Origin: Tessaracoccus defluvii | GTDB lineage: Bacteria > Actinomycetota > Actinomycetes > Propionibacteriales > Propionibacteriaceae | Direction of reading: 5' to 3' | Length of the DNA: 64,000 nucleotides | Assembly: GCF_014489575.1 (NCBI RefSeq) | Contig: NZ_CP060789.1 | Coordinates: 2,790,001-2,854,000 of the forward strand | Part shown: positions 31,153-41,267 of the stretch, piece after piece | How the letters are laid out: every line of letters starts with the position of its first letter | How positions within the stretch are numbered: position 1 is the first letter of the stretch | The notes under the pieces: generated by a model | The model's input: the letters and a program-made list of their open reading frames with translations, nothing else | What the model was told of the DNA's origin: nothing | Database searches by the model: none | Program-made: the position numbers and the translations under genes

Positions 31153-32694
31153 TCAGCGGCGGAAGGTGACGCTGGACTCCCCCGCTGACGCGACGCAGTG
31201 GAAGAGACGGCTACCGGAGGCGAAGGCCGACTGCGAGGGCGGGATCACCGCGAACCCGACCTCGGCGGCGGACAGCGCCGCGTAGTCCTCGAAGCGTTTC
31301 CCCGTGCAGCCCGCCACGACGCTCTCGTCGCCGGCGACATCGTCGCTCGACAGCGACGCGATGTCGTCGGCAAGAGTGCCGATGGCGTAGGCCTCCCAGT
31401 GGTGCGGCGAGCTGCAGTCGACGCTGCGGGCGCTGACGACGCCGGCGATGTCGACGATCCCGCCGAAACACACCGGCGTCTCGGGAACGAGGATCTCCAC
31501 ACCGTCGGGTGAGGGCGACGGTGACGGCGACGGCGACGGGTCCGGGCTGGAGATCGGCGGGGTCACGGGCGGCGTGGCCGGCCTGCCCGCGGAGTCCGCG
31601 GCGTAGATGCCCGCGCCTCCCAGCAGCCCCCCGGCCAGGACGCTGGCCACGATGACGGGCCAGACGCGCCGCCGCTTCGGCGGGTGTGTGGGGGCGACGA
31701 ACGCCACGGGTTGCATCGGCGGCTGCGGCAGCGACGCAGGCGGAGCGCTCGGCAGGCTGTCGGGGGTCTGGACCGGGAACCGGACCCGCTGCGCGTCGCT
31801 CGGCAGCATCCGTGTCACCTCGTGCCCGGCCAGGACGCCGTGGGGGCGGCCGAGCCGGCCGCGCAGCTCGAGCAGGGCCGCGTACAGCTGGGCTGCGTCA
31901 GCGAACCGGGCCTCCGGCTGGGGCGCTGCCGCCCGGCCGATGACGTCGAACAGTGCCTCGGCACCCCGGATGTGCGGGGCTGGCGGCAGGGGCCGGTAGA
32001 GGGACGCGATGATCTCGGCGACGCTCTGCGGCGAGCCGTCGTCGTTGTGGCGGGGCGCGACGCCGGTCAGCACCGCGTAGAGGGTCGCCCCCAGCGCCCA
32101 CACGTCGGCCCGCTTGGACGGGGTCACCTGCTCGAACGCCTCGGGCGCGGCATAGGCGGGGGTGAGGGCCTCGAGGGTCACGGATGCGTCGCCGTGCGCG
32201 GGCAGGGCCGCCAGCCCGAAGTCACCCAGCCGCGGGATGCCGTAGGGGTCGATCAGGACGTTGGACGGCTTGATGTCGCGGTGCAGGATCCCCTTCTCGT
32301 GTGCGGCGGCCAGCGCCCCGGCCACCGCGATCCCCAACTCGACGACGTCGGCGGCCGGCAGCGGCCCGGTGCGCTTGACCAGCTGGCCGACGGAGCCGTT
32401 GTCACACAGCTCCATGACCAGGTAGGGCCGGTTGTCACGGGTGGTTCCGGCGTCGATGAGCGACACCACATGGGGGTGCGAGGAGATCAGCGCCGAGGCT
32501 GTCGCCTCCCGCAGGAAGCGGCGGCGGTTCCTGTCGTCGTCGAGGATGCGGCTGTCGATCTTCACCGCGACCAGGCGGTCGAGGGACCGCTGCCGGGCCC
32601 GGTACACGGTCGCGAAGCCGCCCTTGCCGATGGCCTCGCCGAGCTCGAACCCGGGCACGAGGTCCGGCGGTCCGTCGCTGGTCGGCTCTGCCAC
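31153..32694 (-). CDS. Membrane-anchored Ser/Thr protein kinase (Hanks type)
   Basis: The protein has 513 residues from a GTG start with GGAGG five bases upstream. The kinase domain is complete: GKGGFATVY loop, Lys45 in VAVKID, catalytic HRDIKPSN with Asp140, and DFG at 158-160. After a linker rich in Pro there is one membrane helix (about 345-366). An extracellular region begins with a Pro/Ser repeat (SPSPSPSPSPDG) and then a small domain with spaced cysteines (VCFGGIVDIAG, SVDCSS, AGCTGKRFEDY, FHCVAS). That last part resembles septum-formation-type sensor domains rather than PASTA repeats. It faces pcnA tail to tail and is divergent from marR. Confidence 0.93.
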   Translation of the reverse strand: MAEPTSDGPPDLVPGFELGEAIGKGGFATVYRARQRSLDRLVAVKIDSRILDDDRNRRRFLREATASALISSHPHVVSLIDAGTTRDNRPYLVMELCDNGSVGQLVKRTGPLPAADVVELGIAVAGALAAAHEKGILHRDIKPSNVLIDPYGIPRLGDFGLAALPAHGDASVTLEALTPAYAAPEAFEQVTPSKRADVWALGATLYAVLTGVAPRHNDDGSPQSVAEIIASLYRPLPPAPHIRGAEALFDVIGRAAAPQPEARFADAAQLYAALLELRGRLGRPHGVLAGHEVTRMLPSDAQRVRFPVQTPDSLPSAPPASLPQPPMQPVAFVAPTHPPKRRRVWPVIVASVLAGGLLGGAGIYAADSAGRPATPPVTPPISSPDPSPSPSPSPSPDGVEILVPETPVCFGGIVDIAGVVSARSVDCSSPHHWEAYAIGTLADDIASLSSDDVAGDESVVAGCTGKRFEDYAALSAAEVGFAVIPPSQSAFASGSRLFHCVASAGESSVTFRR

Positions 32695-32753
32695 TGGCTC
32701 CTCCTTGCGGTCTGCGCCGAAGTGTAGCCAGCGAAGGGTTCCGGACCGGCTTG

Positions 32754-33546
<793 letters not shown>

Positions 33547-33555
33547 ACTGACGCC

Positions 33556-34500
33556 ATGTCCGTCCTGCGCACCGTCACGCTCAACACGGGCTATGACGAC
33601 TACTACACGGTCAGCGGCCTCGACTGGGGTGGCGTCGGGAGCATGCACGCGTACCGCTCCGTCTGCTCCGGCAAGGGCATCAGCTGCGCGCGGGCGGCCC
33701 GCGCCCTCGGCCTCGACACCGTCGCCTACGGCCTGATCGGCCGCGGCGACGAGCCGGACTTCACCGCCCGGCTGGACGCGGAGGGGCTCGCGCACGCGAT
33801 GCTCCCGGTCCCCGGACGGGCCCGTCACAACCTGACCCTCATCGACGGCGAGGGCGAACGGGTCGCCGCCCACTTCGTCGCCGCGGGCTACACCCTCGAC
33901 GAGGAGGACATCGCGCCTCTCGCCGAACGCCTGCTCGGCGACATCGTCCCGGGCGACCTGGTGACCCTGAACGGTTCCCTCCCGGGCGGCCTGCCCGCCT
34001 CCACCTGGGCCGACCTCGCACTGGCGGCGCGGGCGCGCGGCGCCGAGGTGATCATCGACGCGCAGAAACTGGCGCTGACCGCCGCCCTCGGCGTCGGCGG
34101 ACTGCTCGCGTTCAAACCCAACGAGACCGAGGTCCTGGCCATCCCGGCCGTCGCGGACGCCCCCGAGGCGGAGCGGCTCCGCGTCGCCCTGCGCCTCTTC
34201 GAGAGGGCGGGCGCGACGCTCCCGCTGGTGTCGCTGGGCGCAGACGGCGTCGCCGTCCTCATCGACGATGAGGCGCTGCACGGCAGCTGCCCCGTCGAGC
34301 GGCCCATCCAGTCCGTCATGGCTGGCGACACGTTCGTGGCCGGCCTCGCCTGGGGACGACTCGCGTCGGCCGACCGCCGCGACTGGGTGCGCCATGCCCT
34401 CGCCGCCGCCGCTGCCCACGTGGCGGGCAACGAGGGCGCCGACCTGCTGCCCGCGGCCAGAGACAACCTCGCCAGGGTGCGCTTCGAGCCGCTGCCCTGA
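33556..34500 (+). CDS. PfkB-family sugar kinase (1-phosphofructokinase/tagatose-6-P kinase group)
   Basis: The 314-residue protein belongs to the ribokinase fold. It starts MSVLRTVTLNTGYDDYYTV, resembling the FruK/LacC start (TLNPAxD) with a changed NPA motif. SGKGISCARAARALG replaces the usual GGKGINVA. The anion-hole region is NGSLPGGLP, and the C-terminal signature is SVMAGDTFVAGLAWG with the catalytic Asp. FruK-type enzymes phosphorylate fructose-1-phosphate or tagatose-6-phosphate with ATP. The altered N-terminal sugar-site residues make the substrate uncertain. No PTS gene is nearby. Confidence 0.85.
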   Translation: MSVLRTVTLNTGYDDYYTVSGLDWGGVGSMHAYRSVCSGKGISCARAARALGLDTVAYGLIGRGDEPDFTARLDAEGLAHAMLPVPGRARHNLTLIDGEGERVAAHFVAAGYTLDEEDIAPLAERLLGDIVPGDLVTLNGSLPGGLPASTWADLALAARARGAEVIIDAQKLALTAALGVGGLLAFKPNETEVLAIPAVADAPEAERLRVALRLFERAGATLPLVSLGADGVAVLIDDEALHGSCPVERPIQSVMAGDTFVAGLAWGRLASADRRDWVRHALAAAAAHVAGNEGADLLPAARDNLARVRFEPLP

Positions 34501-34567
34501 GCGGCGGCGCCGCCGTCACGACGCGCACGGTCGGCCGTGGGACCGGCGGTCTCATCACCCATCCGAC

Positions 34568-34573
34568 TACCAT
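34568..34573 (+). promoter_or_regulatory. -10 box of a leaderless promoter (DUF6049 gene)
   Basis: TACCAT, 7 bases before the GTG at 34581; no Shine-Dalgarno. Confidence 0.5.
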
Positions 34574-34580
34574 GTGACCG

Positions 34581-36461
34581 GTGAAGGTCGGACGGGTGCT
34601 GCGCGCGATGCTGACCGCGGCCCTGCTCGCGGCCGTGCTGTTCACCCTCCCCCGGGCCGCCCACGCCGACGACATCGCCGTCGACCTGGACATCACCTCC
34701 GTGTCCGCGACACGGCTCGATCTCGGCAACCCAGAACAGGTGATCACCATCACCGGGACCCTGACGAACGTGTCGACGACGCCGTTGCCCGGTGCCCGGG
34801 TCCACTTCTGGCGGCTGCCCACCCCCATCTCCAGCCCGGAGCGCCTCGCTTCGGTCGAGGCCAACCCTCCGCTGGGCGAACGCCTCTACCTCGACCCGAC
34901 CAACGTGGCCGACCCGCCGGGGCCGCTGCAGCCTGGCGAACGGTTCGCGTTCACCGTCCAGGCCACCGTCGAGCAGCTGACGACCCAGGGAACCCCGCTC
35001 GTCGAGACCGATGTCGCCTACCTGATCGGGGCCCAGGTCCGCGCCGGCGCGGAGAGCGGGCGGCTCAGTGTCGCCCTGGCCACGACGCCCGTCGCCGCCA
35101 CCACCACACCCGTCACCTCCAGCGCCGTCGTCGTCCTCAGCGCCACCCCTTCCCGGCTGTCCGACGGCAGCTTTCCCGACGACTCTCTGACCGCCACGCT
35201 GAACGACCGGCTCCGCCGGCTGCTGGCCAGCGCCGAACGCGACGGCATGGAGGCAGCCGTCGACCCGGCACTGTACGAGGCCGCGGTGGCCATGACGGAG
35301 GAACACGTCGTGGCCGGCGAGGTGGCACCGCCCAGCGGCATCGCGCTGGGCTTCGTCCAGGCGGTCGACGCCCTGGCCCGGGAGGGACGACTGTGGCGTC
35401 TCCCGTACGGCAATCCCGATCTGGCGAGGGCCGACGCATCCGGCAAGCTGGATGACGTCCTGCGCTGGTCCGAGGCCGCGATGCCGATCGGGCTGCTGTC
35501 GCTGCCCACGCTCGCCATCGTCGACGACCCGGGGCTCGTCGCGGCGCTCCCGGATGTCGACCGCGTGCTCGTTCCGGGCGGCACCGGCTCCCGTCCCGGG
35601 ACGGTCGAGGTCCTCGGGGCCACGCCCCCCGGCGATGCCGCCCCCCTGGGCCTGCGGCTCAGCCGACTGATCGTCGACGAACTGCTCGCAGACGAACCGC
35701 CCCTCTACCTCATCGAATCCGTCGCCGACGCCGAGGCGGACGAGGATCTGGGCGACGCCAGGGCGCGCGTCGCTCCCGTCGCGGGCCCCACGGCGTCGCT
35801 GGTCTGGCCGAAGACCGCCGAGGTCGCGCCGTGGCGGGAGCTCACGGCGGCCCTCGACTCGGCCATCCAGGCGGGTCGGCTCCTGGACGACCTCACCGCT
35901 TCGACCACGGGAGACGCGCTGCTGGCGCCGGTGGGCGCTTCCGCCTTCTCCGCCGACTTCAGCTCGGAGCGGGCCGCGGTCGGCTTCGTGGCGGCGGGCA
36001 CACCCCAGGGCCTCGACCTCAGCAAGGTGACCTTCCGGGCGGCCCCGTCGTTCGTGATGGGGTCGCGCACCAACACGTTCCCTGCGACGGTCAGCAACGG
36101 CCTCGACGTGCCGATTACGGTCCAGGTCGACTTCGCCTCCGACAGCCCCCAGCGCATCAACGTTCCCGACCTGCCCGCCGTCACCGTCGAGGCGGGAGCC
36201 TCCGTCACGCTCGACGTCGTGCCCTCGGCGAGAGCCAACGGGGTCGCCCGGGTCCTGGCCCAAATCACCACCACCGGGGGCATTCCGGTGGGCGCACCTG
36301 CGATCATCGAGATCACAGCCACCGACTTCGGGCGCGTCGGCTGGATGATCATCCTCGTTTCGGGTGCAGTGGTACTCGGGGGAACCGCCCTGCGGATCCG
36401 TGCCGTCCGGCACGAGAAGGAGAGGGCGTCAGTGAGGGAAGCCGATGAGCGACGTCAGTAG
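34581..36461 (+). CDS. DUF6049-family exported membrane protein (Rv3909-like)
   Basis: The 626-residue protein has a Sec signal (VGRVLRAMLTAALLAAVLF then AHA cleavage), a large beta-rich extracellular part starting with an NEAT-like IgG fold (ITSVSATRLDLGNPEQVITI), an alpha/beta middle (PIGLLSLPTLAIVDDPG) and one C-terminal helix (GWMIILVSGAVVLGGTAL) with a basic cytoplasmic tail. Genes of this family stand directly before murJ in actinobacteria, as here, with a 17-bp overlap. A role with lipid II flipping or cell-wall control is inferred from that conserved pairing only. Confidence 0.88.
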   Translation: MKVGRVLRAMLTAALLAAVLFTLPRAAHADDIAVDLDITSVSATRLDLGNPEQVITITGTLTNVSTTPLPGARVHFWRLPTPISSPERLASVEANPPLGERLYLDPTNVADPPGPLQPGERFAFTVQATVEQLTTQGTPLVETDVAYLIGAQVRAGAESGRLSVALATTPVAATTTPVTSSAVVVLSATPSRLSDGSFPDDSLTATLNDRLRRLLASAERDGMEAAVDPALYEAAVAMTEEHVVAGEVAPPSGIALGFVQAVDALAREGRLWRLPYGNPDLARADASGKLDDVLRWSEAAMPIGLLSLPTLAIVDDPGLVAALPDVDRVLVPGGTGSRPGTVEVLGATPPGDAAPLGLRLSRLIVDELLADEPPLYLIESVADAEADEDLGDARARVAPVAGPTASLVWPKTAEVAPWRELTAALDSAIQAGRLLDDLTASTTGDALLAPVGASAFSADFSSERAAVGFVAAGTPQGLDLSKVTFRAAPSFVMGSRTNTFPATVSNGLDVPITVQVDFASDSPQRINVPDLPAVTVEAGASVTLDVVPSARANGVARVLAQITTTGGIPVGAPAIIEITATDFGRVGWMIILVSGAVVLGGTALRIRAVRHEKERASVREADERRQ

Positions 36462-39400
36462 CACGCGGAAGCTGGTGTCCGCGAGCGCCCTGATGGCCTC
36501 GGGGACCATGATCTCGCGGGTGCTGGGCGTCGTCCGCGTCGCGATGCTCGCGTTCATCCTCGGCGTCGGCACGCGCCAGGTCGACATGTTCGAGCTGGCC
36601 AACTCGGTGCCGAACTCGATCTACATCCTCTTCGCCGGCGGCGCCCTCAACACGGTTCTCGTCCCGCAGATCGTCCGGGCCATCCGCAACGATCCGGACG
36701 GCGGCGAGGCGTACACCAACCGGATCATGACGGCGTTCATGCTGATCATCACGGCCGTCACCGTGGTGGTGACGGCGGGGGCGTCGGTCGTGACGGCGAT
36801 CTACTCGTCGAGCGCGTGGCGCAGCGAGGAGCTGGAGAGCCAGTACGCGTCCATGGTGGCGCTGGCGTACCTGACGCTGCCGCAGATCTTCTTCTACGGC
36901 GCGTTCTTCCTCCTGGGCCAGGTGCTCAACGCCCGCGACAAGTTCGGCCCCATGATGTGGGCTCCCATCGCCAATAACGTCGTCTCCATCCTGGTGCTGG
37001 CCCTCTATCTCGTGATCTGGGGCAACCAGCAGGACCACTCGGCAGCGTTCACCACGGGTCAGATCTGGCTGCTCGGAGCCGGCTCGACGCTGGGCATCGT
37101 GGTGCAGACGGCGGTGCTGATCCCCTACGTCCGGAAGGTCGGGTTCCGCATCCGGCCCCGCTTCGACCTCCGCGGCACGGGACTCGGCAAGACGTTCCGA
37201 CTGGCCGCCTGGACCATCGGCTTCGTCGCGGCCAACCAGCTCGCGCTGATCGTCGTGCAGCGCCTCGCCACCTCCGCGACCGCCACCGGGCACGGCGCCG
37301 GCCTGTACGCCTACAACCAGGCCCACCTGCTGTGGATCCTCCCCCACTCGCTGATCACCGTCTCCCTCGCCACCGCGATGCTGCCGAACGCGTCGCGCCT
37401 GGCCGCCGCGGGAGACACTGCGGGCGTCGTGGCCGAGTTCACCCGCACCGTCCGCCTCGCCCTGATCGTGATCGTGCCCGCGACGGCGGTGTTCATCGCC
37501 CTGGCCGGCCCGATCGCCGGCATCCTCTTCGGCCACGGCTCCGCCTCCGGCGACGCCAGCTTCATCGCCTGGGCGCTGATGGGCTTCGCCATCGGCCTGA
37601 TCCCGTTCACGGTCCAGTTCCTCTGCCTGCGCACCTACTACGCCCTCGAGGACACCCGCACCCCGTTCCTGTTGCAGCTGGTCATCGCGGGCCTCAACAC
37701 CGTGGGCGCGACGGTCCTGGTCCGGCTCGTCGCGGATCCCACCTGGGTGGCCGCGTGTCTCGCGGTGGCCTACTCGCTGGCCTATCTGATCGGCGTCAAC
37801 GTCACCTGGCACGCGCTGCAGCGGCGTCTGCCCGGCCTCGACGGCGGCGCCCTGCTGCTGCATCTCCTGCGGCTCCTGCTCGGCTCGGCGGCCGGTGGCG
37901 TCGCCGCCTACTTCCTGGCCTCCTGGATCACCGACGGACTCGGCGCGAGCCTGTGGACCAACCTCCTGACGTCCGCGGTCGGCGGCCTCGTGGTGCTCGG
38001 TGCCTTCCTGGGCGTCGGCCGGCTGCTGAAGGTCCGCGAGCTGGCCGATCTTCGGCAGTTGCTGCGTGGGCGCCTCGGCCGCCGCGGGCCCAAGGCCGAC
38101 GGACCGGGCAGGAGCGGGGCCGAACTCGCTGAGGCGAGCCTCGGACAGTCGCTGGGGGACGCGGGTCCGCCCACAGTCGAGCTGCCGATCATCGCCGACC
38201 TCCCCGTCATCCGCGGCGACGATCTGGTCGATGGGCCGGTCACCGTCGTGCGGAACCGGCCGCCCATCAGCGAGCACACCTTCGACGCGCCCTCCCCCGT
38301 CGTCGCCAAGCCTGCCGTCGACGACGAGACCTCCAGCACGACGGAGGAGCCTTCCGACGCAGAGGCCTCCGACGACGACGTGGCCGACGGCTGGGACGAC
38401 GACGACACGGCGGCCGTGTGGCCCTCGACCGCCGGTGAGGAGTCGACGGGCGCGATGGCCCTCGACGACATCTTCCGGCCGGAGCCCGCCCACGACGTCG
38501 ACATCGCCACCGTCGGCGCGTTGCTGAACACCCGCTACGAGCTGCGGGAACTGCTCGCGCGCCGCCACGGGTCGGAGACGTGGCGGGCCCACGACCAGGT
38601 CCTCTCCCGCGATGTCGTGGTCCACGTGGTGGCCCCGGGCGACCCCCGGATCTCCCAGCTGCTGCTGGCCGCGCGCAAGGGCGCTGTGGCCACCGACTCG
38701 CGGTTCCTGCGGGTCCTCGACGCCGACGAGGTGACGGACCCGGGACAGGGCATCGGCGCGTTCGTCGTCGCAGAGTACGCGCCGGGCCGCACCCTCACCG
38801 ACCTCCTGCAGGACGGTCCCCTGAGCGCCATCGAGGCGGCCCACATCGTGCGTGAGCTGGCCGACGCGCTCGTCGGCGTCCACAGCCAGGGTCTGTTCCA
38901 CGAGCAGATCACGCCGGACAGCGTGATCCTGACGACGGCGGGAGCCGTGCGTCTCATCGGGTTCGGGGTCGAGTCGACGCTGGCTGGCGAGGGCGACGGC
39001 GGCGGCTGGACCGCGCGTGAACACGCCGACGTCATCGGGCTCGGGAAGCTGCTCTACGCCTGCCTCGTGCGGCACTGGCCCGGCGAGGCCGGCTTCGGCA
39101 TGCCCGCGGCGCCCATCGTCGCCGGCGAGACCGCACCCGCCCACACCGTGAGCGCGGGCATCTCGCCCGCCCTCGACCGCGTCTGCGCCGCGACGCTCAC
39201 GACCCGCGGCTCGGTCAGCGAACGCCGGATCTCCACCGCGGCGTCGCTGGTCGGCGCCCTCACGGAGGTGCTGGGGACCGCAGAGGCCTCCGCGGATCTG
39301 GAGGAGCGGGTCCGGTCCCAGCTCGGCCCGGCTCCCCGGCCGCCCGCCCGTCTCCCCGAGCCCCCCGTCCTGCCGACCACCCAGCTGCCGACCAGGCCCG

Positions 39401-40065
39401 CGACGCCGCCGGTCGCCTCGCTGCCGAGCCCGAACCGCGAGCAGCAGCCCCGGCGCGCCCTGTTGCTGCTGTCGATCCTCGCGGCGCTGACGCTCGTGAT
39501 CTCGTTGATCATCGTCGGCCTGAACAGCGCCCGCGACGCGGCGGCCCCCCAGGGCTCGGAGACGCCGACCACCGGCACCTCGGGCTCCCCCAGCGGCACT
39601 GCCGCCCCGGAGCCGCTGCGGATCCTCGCGGTCGACGACTTCGACCCTGAGGCCGACGGCGGCAGCGACGACGAGAACCCGGGACTGGTGGGCAACGTCA
39701 TCGACGGCGATCCCGACACCTCGTGGGAGACCGTCCGCTACCTCAAGCGGCCCGACATGGGCGGCCAGAAGCCCGGCGTCGGCGTCATCGTCGACCTCGG
39801 CGAGGAGCGGCTCGTCACCTCGGCCACGGTCACGCTCAACGGGGCCGGACCGACGGCGGTCGAGCTGCGTGTCCCGCAGGGTGAGCCCTCCTACAAGACG
39901 GTGCAGGAGTGGACGATCGTCGGCGCCGACGCCGAGGCCTCCGGCGCGGCGACGATCCCCCTGACGACGCCGACCACCACGCGCTACCTGCTCGTCTACG
40001 TCACCAGCCTGCCGCCGGTCGAGGGCGGGTTCCAGGCCTCGATCGCCGAGATCACGCTGGCCTGA
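36445..40065 (+). CDS. murJ: MurJ/MviN lipid II flippase fused to a pseudokinase and an extracellular domain
   Basis: Residues 1 to about 545 are the flippase: SASALMASGTMISRVLGVVR, ELANSVPNSIYILFAGGALN and fourteen hydrophobic segments. An acidic Ser/Thr-rich linker (around 600-690) contains possible phosphorylation sites. A kinase-like domain starts near Tyr698 (NTRYELRELLARR); the HRD position is H819-E820-Q821 and DFG is replaced by IGFG, with no clear ATP lysine, so it is a pseudokinase. A membrane helix at about 1003-1027 leads to a beta-sandwich extracellular domain (GNVIDGDPDTSWETVRYL), discoidin-like. Mycobacterial MviN has the same plan and recruits FhaA through a phosphorylated pseudokinase. 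FhaA is not in this window. Confidence 0.95.
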   Translation: MSDVSSTRKLVSASALMASGTMISRVLGVVRVAMLAFILGVGTRQVDMFELANSVPNSIYILFAGGALNTVLVPQIVRAIRNDPDGGEAYTNRIMTAFMLIITAVTVVVTAGASVVTAIYSSSAWRSEELESQYASMVALAYLTLPQIFFYGAFFLLGQVLNARDKFGPMMWAPIANNVVSILVLALYLVIWGNQQDHSAAFTTGQIWLLGAGSTLGIVVQTAVLIPYVRKVGFRIRPRFDLRGTGLGKTFRLAAWTIGFVAANQLALIVVQRLATSATATGHGAGLYAYNQAHLLWILPHSLITVSLATAMLPNASRLAAAGDTAGVVAEFTRTVRLALIVIVPATAVFIALAGPIAGILFGHGSASGDASFIAWALMGFAIGLIPFTVQFLCLRTYYALEDTRTPFLLQLVIAGLNTVGATVLVRLVADPTWVAACLAVAYSLAYLIGVNVTWHALQRRLPGLDGGALLLHLLRLLLGSAAGGVAAYFLASWITDGLGASLWTNLLTSAVGGLVVLGAFLGVGRLLKVRELADLRQLLRGRLGRRGPKADGPGRSGAELAEASLGQSLGDAGPPTVELPIIADLPVIRGDDLVDGPVTVVRNRPPISEHTFDAPSPVVAKPAVDDETSSTTEEPSDAEASDDDVADGWDDDDTAAVWPSTAGEESTGAMALDDIFRPEPAHDVDIATVGALLNTRYELRELLARRHGSETWRAHDQVLSRDVVVHVVAPGDPRISQLLLAARKGAVATDSRFLRVLDADEVTDPGQGIGAFVVAEYAPGRTLTDLLQDGPLSAIEAAHIVRELADALVGVHSQGLFHEQITPDSVILTTAGAVRLIGFGVESTLAGEGDGGGWTAREHADVIGLGKLLYACLVRHWPGEAGFGMPAAPIVAGETAPAHTVSAGISPALDRVCAATLTTRGSVSERRISTAASLVGALTEVLGTAEASADLEERVRSQLGPAPRPPARLPEPPVLPTTQLPTRPATPPVASLPSPNREQQPRRALLLLSILAALTLVISLIIVGLNSARDAAAPQGSETPTTGTSGSPSGTAAPEPLRILAVDDFDPEADGGSDDENPGLVGNVIDGDPDTSWETVRYLKRPDMGGQKPGVGVIVDLGEERLVTSATVTLNGAGPTAVELRVPQGEPSYKTVQEWTIVGADAEASGAATIPLTTPTTTRYLLVYVTSLPPVEGGFQASIAEITLA

Positions 40066-40076
40066 CGCTCAGCGTC
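40064..40076. terminator. Short hairpin between murJ and the PaiB-like gene
   Basis: GACGC TCA GCGTC includes the murJ stop. A 5-bp stem is weak evidence. Confidence 0.25.
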
Positions 40077-40083
40077 GGTCGGC

Positions 40084-40809
40084 TCAGTAGCCCAGCGGCT
40101 CGTACAGCGGGGTCGCGGTCCGCATCGCGTCCGCGACGGCCAGGTCGGCGGCACGCCCACGGCGCTGCAGGCCGTCGGCCACGCCGTCCCGGTCCAGCGC
40201 GGTGCGGTTCTGGGCCAGCTTGAACCGGCCGGTGACGTCGGTGATGGTCAGCTCGAGCCCGATGATGCCGCGCAGCATCGCGGTGAAGTAGTCCGCGGGC
40301 AGCTCGGCGGCGCGCCACGGGCCGCGATGGGTGTCGGCGGGGCAGCCGTCTGCGAGGCGGGCCGCATCGTGCAGCTCGGCCAGCTCTGTGACCTCGCGCC
40401 GCAGACGGTCCTGGTCCAGATGGGTCCGCAGCACGCCGGCGACCTGCACCTGCTCGTAGTTCCAGGTGCCGACGGCGCGTCCCTCGGCCCGGCCGCGGGC
40501 CGCTCCGCCCTCGGCCGCGGGCTGCACGCTCGGATACCAGCGGGGGCTGATGTACGCCTCGGGGCCCTGGAACACGACCCGGCAGGCGACGGGGCCGCGC
40601 AGCGCGGTGAACTGCTCATTGTGTCCGGAGGCGTGCGCGATGAGCGTGTCGCCCCGCCAGAGCGTCGGGAGCAGTGTCACGGACGGGACGCCGCCGTCCT
40701 CCGGGGTGACCCACAGGCCGGTGCCGACGCGCTCGGCCAGGTCACGGCAGGCGTCCTCGTCGGCCCGCTGGCTGGCCGGGCAGTACACATATGAGGTCGG
40801 GGTCTCCAC
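40084..40809 (-). CDS. PaiB-family FMN-binding protein
   Basis: Starting at the GTG 40809 the protein has 241 residues and begins VETPTSYVYCPASQRADEDA. It has the PaiB pattern: TLLPTLWRGDTLIAHASGHN (split-barrel flavin fold), CRVVFQGPEAYISPRWYPS and VPTWNYE-like AVGTWNYEQVQVAG, ending with GIIGLELTITDVTGRFKLAQN. PaiB is known as a negative regulator in Bacillus sporulation and protease genes, but its biochemical role is unclear. A TAGGGT hexamer ends 7 bases before this GTG. An upstream GTG at 40818 is less likely. It is divergent from the TM2 gene. Confidence 0.88.
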   Translation of the reverse strand: METPTSYVYCPASQRADEDACRDLAERVGTGLWVTPEDGGVPSVTLLPTLWRGDTLIAHASGHNEQFTALRGPVACRVVFQGPEAYISPRWYPSVQPAAEGGAARGRAEGRAVGTWNYEQVQVAGVLRTHLDQDRLRREVTELAELHDAARLADGCPADTHRGPWRAAELPADYFTAMLRGIIGLELTITDVTGRFKLAQNRTALDRDGVADGLQRRGRAADLAVADAMRTATPLYEPLGY

Positions 40810-40816
40810 GGGACCC

Positions 40817-40822
40817 ACCCTA
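40817..40822 (-). promoter_or_regulatory. -10 box of a leaderless promoter (PaiB-like gene)
   Basis: TAGGGT on the minus strand, 7 bases before the GTG at 40809. Confidence 0.5.
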
Positions 40823-40858
40823 GGTCGTGCCGTCGGCGGGCTGGCCTTGGCCGCGGCC

Positions 40859-40864
40859 TAAGGT
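40859..40864 (+). promoter_or_regulatory. -10 box of a leaderless promoter (TM2 protein)
   Basis: TAAGGT, 7 bases before the ATG at 40872; no Shine-Dalgarno. Confidence 0.55.
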
Positions 40865-40871
40865 GGGGCCC

Positions 40872-41267
40872 ATGACGTACAACGCCTATGGTCAGGTGCC
40901 CGCGACGGGCATGTTCTTCGTCACGCAGGCCGGGATGGAGCACGGCCCCTATCCGTCGGCCGCTCTCCAGGGGATGGCCGCGTCGGGGCAGCTGCGGGCC
41001 ACCGACATGGTGCGCGACGCCTACGGCGGCAACTACTTCCCCGCCGCACAGCTGCCCGGGCTGTTCTCGTCGCGGGACTGGACGATCGCTCTGGTGCTGA
41101 GCGTGGTGCTCGGCTACTTCGGCGTCGACCGGTTCTACCTCGGGCAGGTCGGGCTCGGCATCCTGAAGCTGCTGACCGGCGGCGGCCTCGGTGTCTGGTG
41201 GCTCGTCGACGTCATCCTGGTGGCGACCCGCAAGCTGCCCGACGCCGAGGGACGCCCGCTGCGCTGA
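40872..41267 (+). CDS. GYF-like + TM2 domain membrane protein
   Basis: The 131-residue protein has an N-terminal GYF_2-like module ([33 protein letters not shown], quoted here only by its ends FFVTQ and TDMV) that in other proteins binds Pro-rich peptides or serves as an interaction domain. A TM2 hairpin follows: [20 protein letters not shown] and [20 protein letters not shown], with the conserved GxxGxHRFYLG-type motif. The likely location is the cytoplasmic membrane. Function is unknown. Its stop is immediately followed by the corrected stop of the convergent ligD (TGATCA). Confidence 0.87.
   Translation: MTYNAYGQVPATGMFFVTQAGMEHGPYPSAALQGMAASGQLRATDMVRDAYGGNYFPAAQLPGLFSSRDWTIALVLSVVLGYFGVDRFYLGQVGLGILKLLTGGGLGVWWLVDVILVATRKLPDAEGRPLR

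Noticed and set aside
36349..39144. Minus-strand open frame of 931 codons over murJ
   Set aside because: Antisense to the MurJ-pseudokinase frame; no motif of its own.
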